Shown: piece by piece, positions 4,888 through 6,326 of the stretch | How the letters are laid out: each line of letters begins with the position of its first letter | Numbering within the stretch: the first letter of the stretch is position 1 | From: an uncultured Lachnospiraceae bacterium | Lineage (GTDB): Bacteria > Bacillota > Clostridia > Lachnospirales > Lachnospiraceae | DNA length: 6,326 bases | Direction: 5' to 3' | NCBI GenBank assembly: GCA_905236545.1 | Contig: CAJOQO010000318.1 | Span: 1-6,326, forward strand | Notes under the pieces: generated by a model | The model's database searches: none | What the model was told of the DNA's origin: nothing | What the model saw: the letters and a program-made list of their open reading frames with translations, nothing else | Translations under genes and position numbers: made by a program

Positions 4888-6326
4888 ATGGGGGAAGGAT
4901 TCAATGTTGCGGATATCTACGGGGAGGATGTTTTCTCTGACAGTGTCATGAGATCCCGCCTGCCGAAAAATGTCTACCGGGAGCTTCACAAAGCGATCGA
5001 GGAGGGCGGAAAACTGAATCCGCTCGTTGCGGATGAGATCGCGGAAGCGATGAAGCAGTGGGCGATCGAGAAGGGAGCGACCCATTATACGCACTGGTTC
5101 CAGCCGCTGACCGGTACAACTGCGGAGAAGCATGATTCGTTTCTGGCATCTTCCGGTGAGGACGGAAAGGTTCTGATGGAGCTGTCCGGCAGGAATCTGA
5201 TCATGGGAGAGTCGGATGCGTCCTCCTTTCCATCCGGAGGACTGCGGGCGACCTTTGAGGCGAGAGGCTATACCGCCTGGGATATGACATCCCCCGCCTT
5301 TGTGCGCAAGGATGCCGCAGGGGCAACGCTGTGCATTCCGACCGCGTTCTGTTCCTACAATGGGGAGGCGCTTGATTTCAAAACGCCGCTCCTGCGTTCC
5401 ATGGACGTGCTGAACAGACAGTCTCTGAGGCTTCTTCGTCTGTTTCACAATACGCACTCGAAGAAAGTGCGCCCCTATGTCGGTCCGGAGCAGGAATACT
5501 TTCTGGTTGACAAGACGACCTTCCACAAGCGCAAGGATCTGGTCTATACCGGCCGCACTCTGTTCGGGGCGATGCCGCCCAAGGGACAGGAGCTTGACGA
5601 TCACTATTACGGGTCGTTGAGAACCCGCGTAGCCTCCTTCATGAAGGATGTCAATGAGCAGCTGTGGAGGCTGGGAGTCCCGGCAAAGACACAGCACAAT
5701 GAGGTGGCGCCGGCCCAGCATGAGCTTGCCGTGATCTACGAGAGTGCGTCTTTGGCGGTTGACAGCAACCATCTCGTCATGCAGACGCTCAAGAGGGTAG
5801 CGTCCTGGCACAATATGCGCTGCCTGCTGCATGAGAAGCCCTTTGCGGGCGTCAACGGTTCAGGCAAACACAACAACTGGTCGATCCAGACGGATGACGG
5901 GATCAATCTGCTTGATCCGGGCAAAACGCCGCACCAGAACGATCAGTTTCTGCTGGTTCTTGCCTGCATCCTGAAGGCGGTCGACGAGCATGCGGACCTT
6001 CTGAGGGAATCAGCGGCGGATCCGGGCAACGATCACCGTCTGGGCTCGGACGAAGCTCCGCCCGCCGTGATCTCGGTCTTCCTGGGAGATCAGCTGGAGG
6101 ATCTGGTTTTGCAGCTGATCCGGACCGGCGAGGCGACAAGCACCATCCGGGGCGGCAGGCTGAACACAGGAGTCAGCGTGCTTCCGAATTTTTCCAAGGA
6201 CGCGACAGACCGCAACCGCACGAGTCCGTTCGCCTTTACGGGCAATAAATTCGAGTTCAGGATGGTGGGTTCCAGGGATTCCATCGCGGCGCCGAATATT
6301 GTGCTCAATACGATCGCCGCGGAGGC
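4888..6326 (+). CDS. glnN: Type III glutamine synthetase (GSIII, GlnN), 3'-truncated by the window
   Basis: This enzyme makes glutamine from glutamate, ammonia and ATP in the cytoplasm and is the main entry of ammonia into organic nitrogen. The frame is open for 479 residues from the ATG at 4888 to the window edge without a stop. GSIII enzymes are about 700 residues, so roughly 220 are missing. Catalytic-core motifs are GPEQEYF (199-205), [10 protein letters not shown] (270-279), NGSGKHNNW (323-331) with the conserved core His, and [13 protein letters not shown] (380-392). [17 protein letters not shown] (442-458) carries the late Glu and Arg of the active site. The long N-terminal region, with [15 protein letters not shown] and [19 protein letters not shown], and the segment [20 protein letters not shown] are typical of GSIII rather than GSI or GSII. 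It lies 141 bp after mglC beyond a terminator, so it is probably a separate unit. Possible leader attenuation is noted separately. Confidence 0.95.
   Translation, partial: MGEGFNVADIYGEDVFSDSVMRSRLPKNVYRELHKAIEEGGKLNPLVADEIAEAMKQWAIEKGATHYTHWFQPLTGTTAEKHDSFLASSGEDGKVLMELSGRNLIMGESDASSFPSGGLRATFEARGYTAWDMTSPAFVRKDAAGATLCIPTAFCSYNGEALDFKTPLLRSMDVLNRQSLRLLRLFHNTHSKKVRPYVGPEQEYFLVDKTTFHKRKDLVYTGRTLFGAMPPKGQELDDHYYGSLRTRVASFMKDVNEQLWRLGVPAKTQHNEVAPAQHELAVIYESASLAVDSNHLVMQTLKRVASWHNMRCLLHEKPFAGVNGSGKHNNWSIQTDDGINLLDPGKTPHQNDQFLLVLACILKAVDEHADLLRESAADPGNDHRLGSDEAPPAVISVFLGDQLEDLVLQLIRTGEATSTIRGGRLNTGVSVLPNFSKDATDRNRTSPFAFTGNKFEFRMVGSRDSIAAPNIVLNTIAAE

Noticed and set aside
4804..5832. Long open frame on the - strand opposite glnN and the terminator
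   Set aside because: It is antisense to the conserved GSIII core and runs through the terminator hairpin; no recognisable protein or ribosome binding site.

Overview
The window carries most of a galactose/methyl-galactoside ABC importer operon (mglB-mglA-mglC, all on the + strand), followed by the first two thirds of a type III glutamine synthetase gene (glnN), also +. The mgl genes look like those of Gram-positive Firmicutes, with strong AAGGAG or GGAGG ribosome binding sites and U-tract hairpin terminators. A GSIII-type glutamine synthetase beside an Mgl importer fits a gut or rumen clostridium, most likely Lachnospiraceae with a fairly GC-rich genome. That placement is inference from family resemblance; no species can be named.

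Layout: 2-1129 is the 3' part of mglB, the sugar-binding protein, whose start lies before the window. 1130-1382 is a structured spacer with a small hairpin, a 14-bp tandem duplication, a compact three-way-junction fold and a strong intrinsic terminator made of a perfect 24-bp palindrome. 1383-2888 is mglA, the double-ATPase subunit, with a GTG start. 2889-3045 is a spacer dominated by a long imperfect inverted repeat. 3046-4746 is mglC, the permease, with an unusual cytoplasmic N-terminal extension of about 240 residues. 4747-4887 holds the operon terminator and the glnN leader. 4888 to the window end is glnN, cut off by the window edge.

The three mgl products work as one machine. MglB captures galactose or glucose outside the membrane, MglC forms the channel, and MglA hydrolyses ATP to drive import. 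The terminator inside the operon would be expected to give more mglB message than mglAC message, which suits a transporter that needs excess binding protein. GlnN makes glutamine from glutamate and ammonia, is separated from mgl by a terminator, and has no evident functional link to it.

The most unusual points are two protein architectures: MglB ends in what looks like a repeated, incomplete N-terminal half-lobe of a binding protein, and MglC carries a long charged helical domain ahead of its membrane part. The RNA structures in all three spacers come next. No defence system, mobile element, CRISPR array, tRNA or rRNA is visible.
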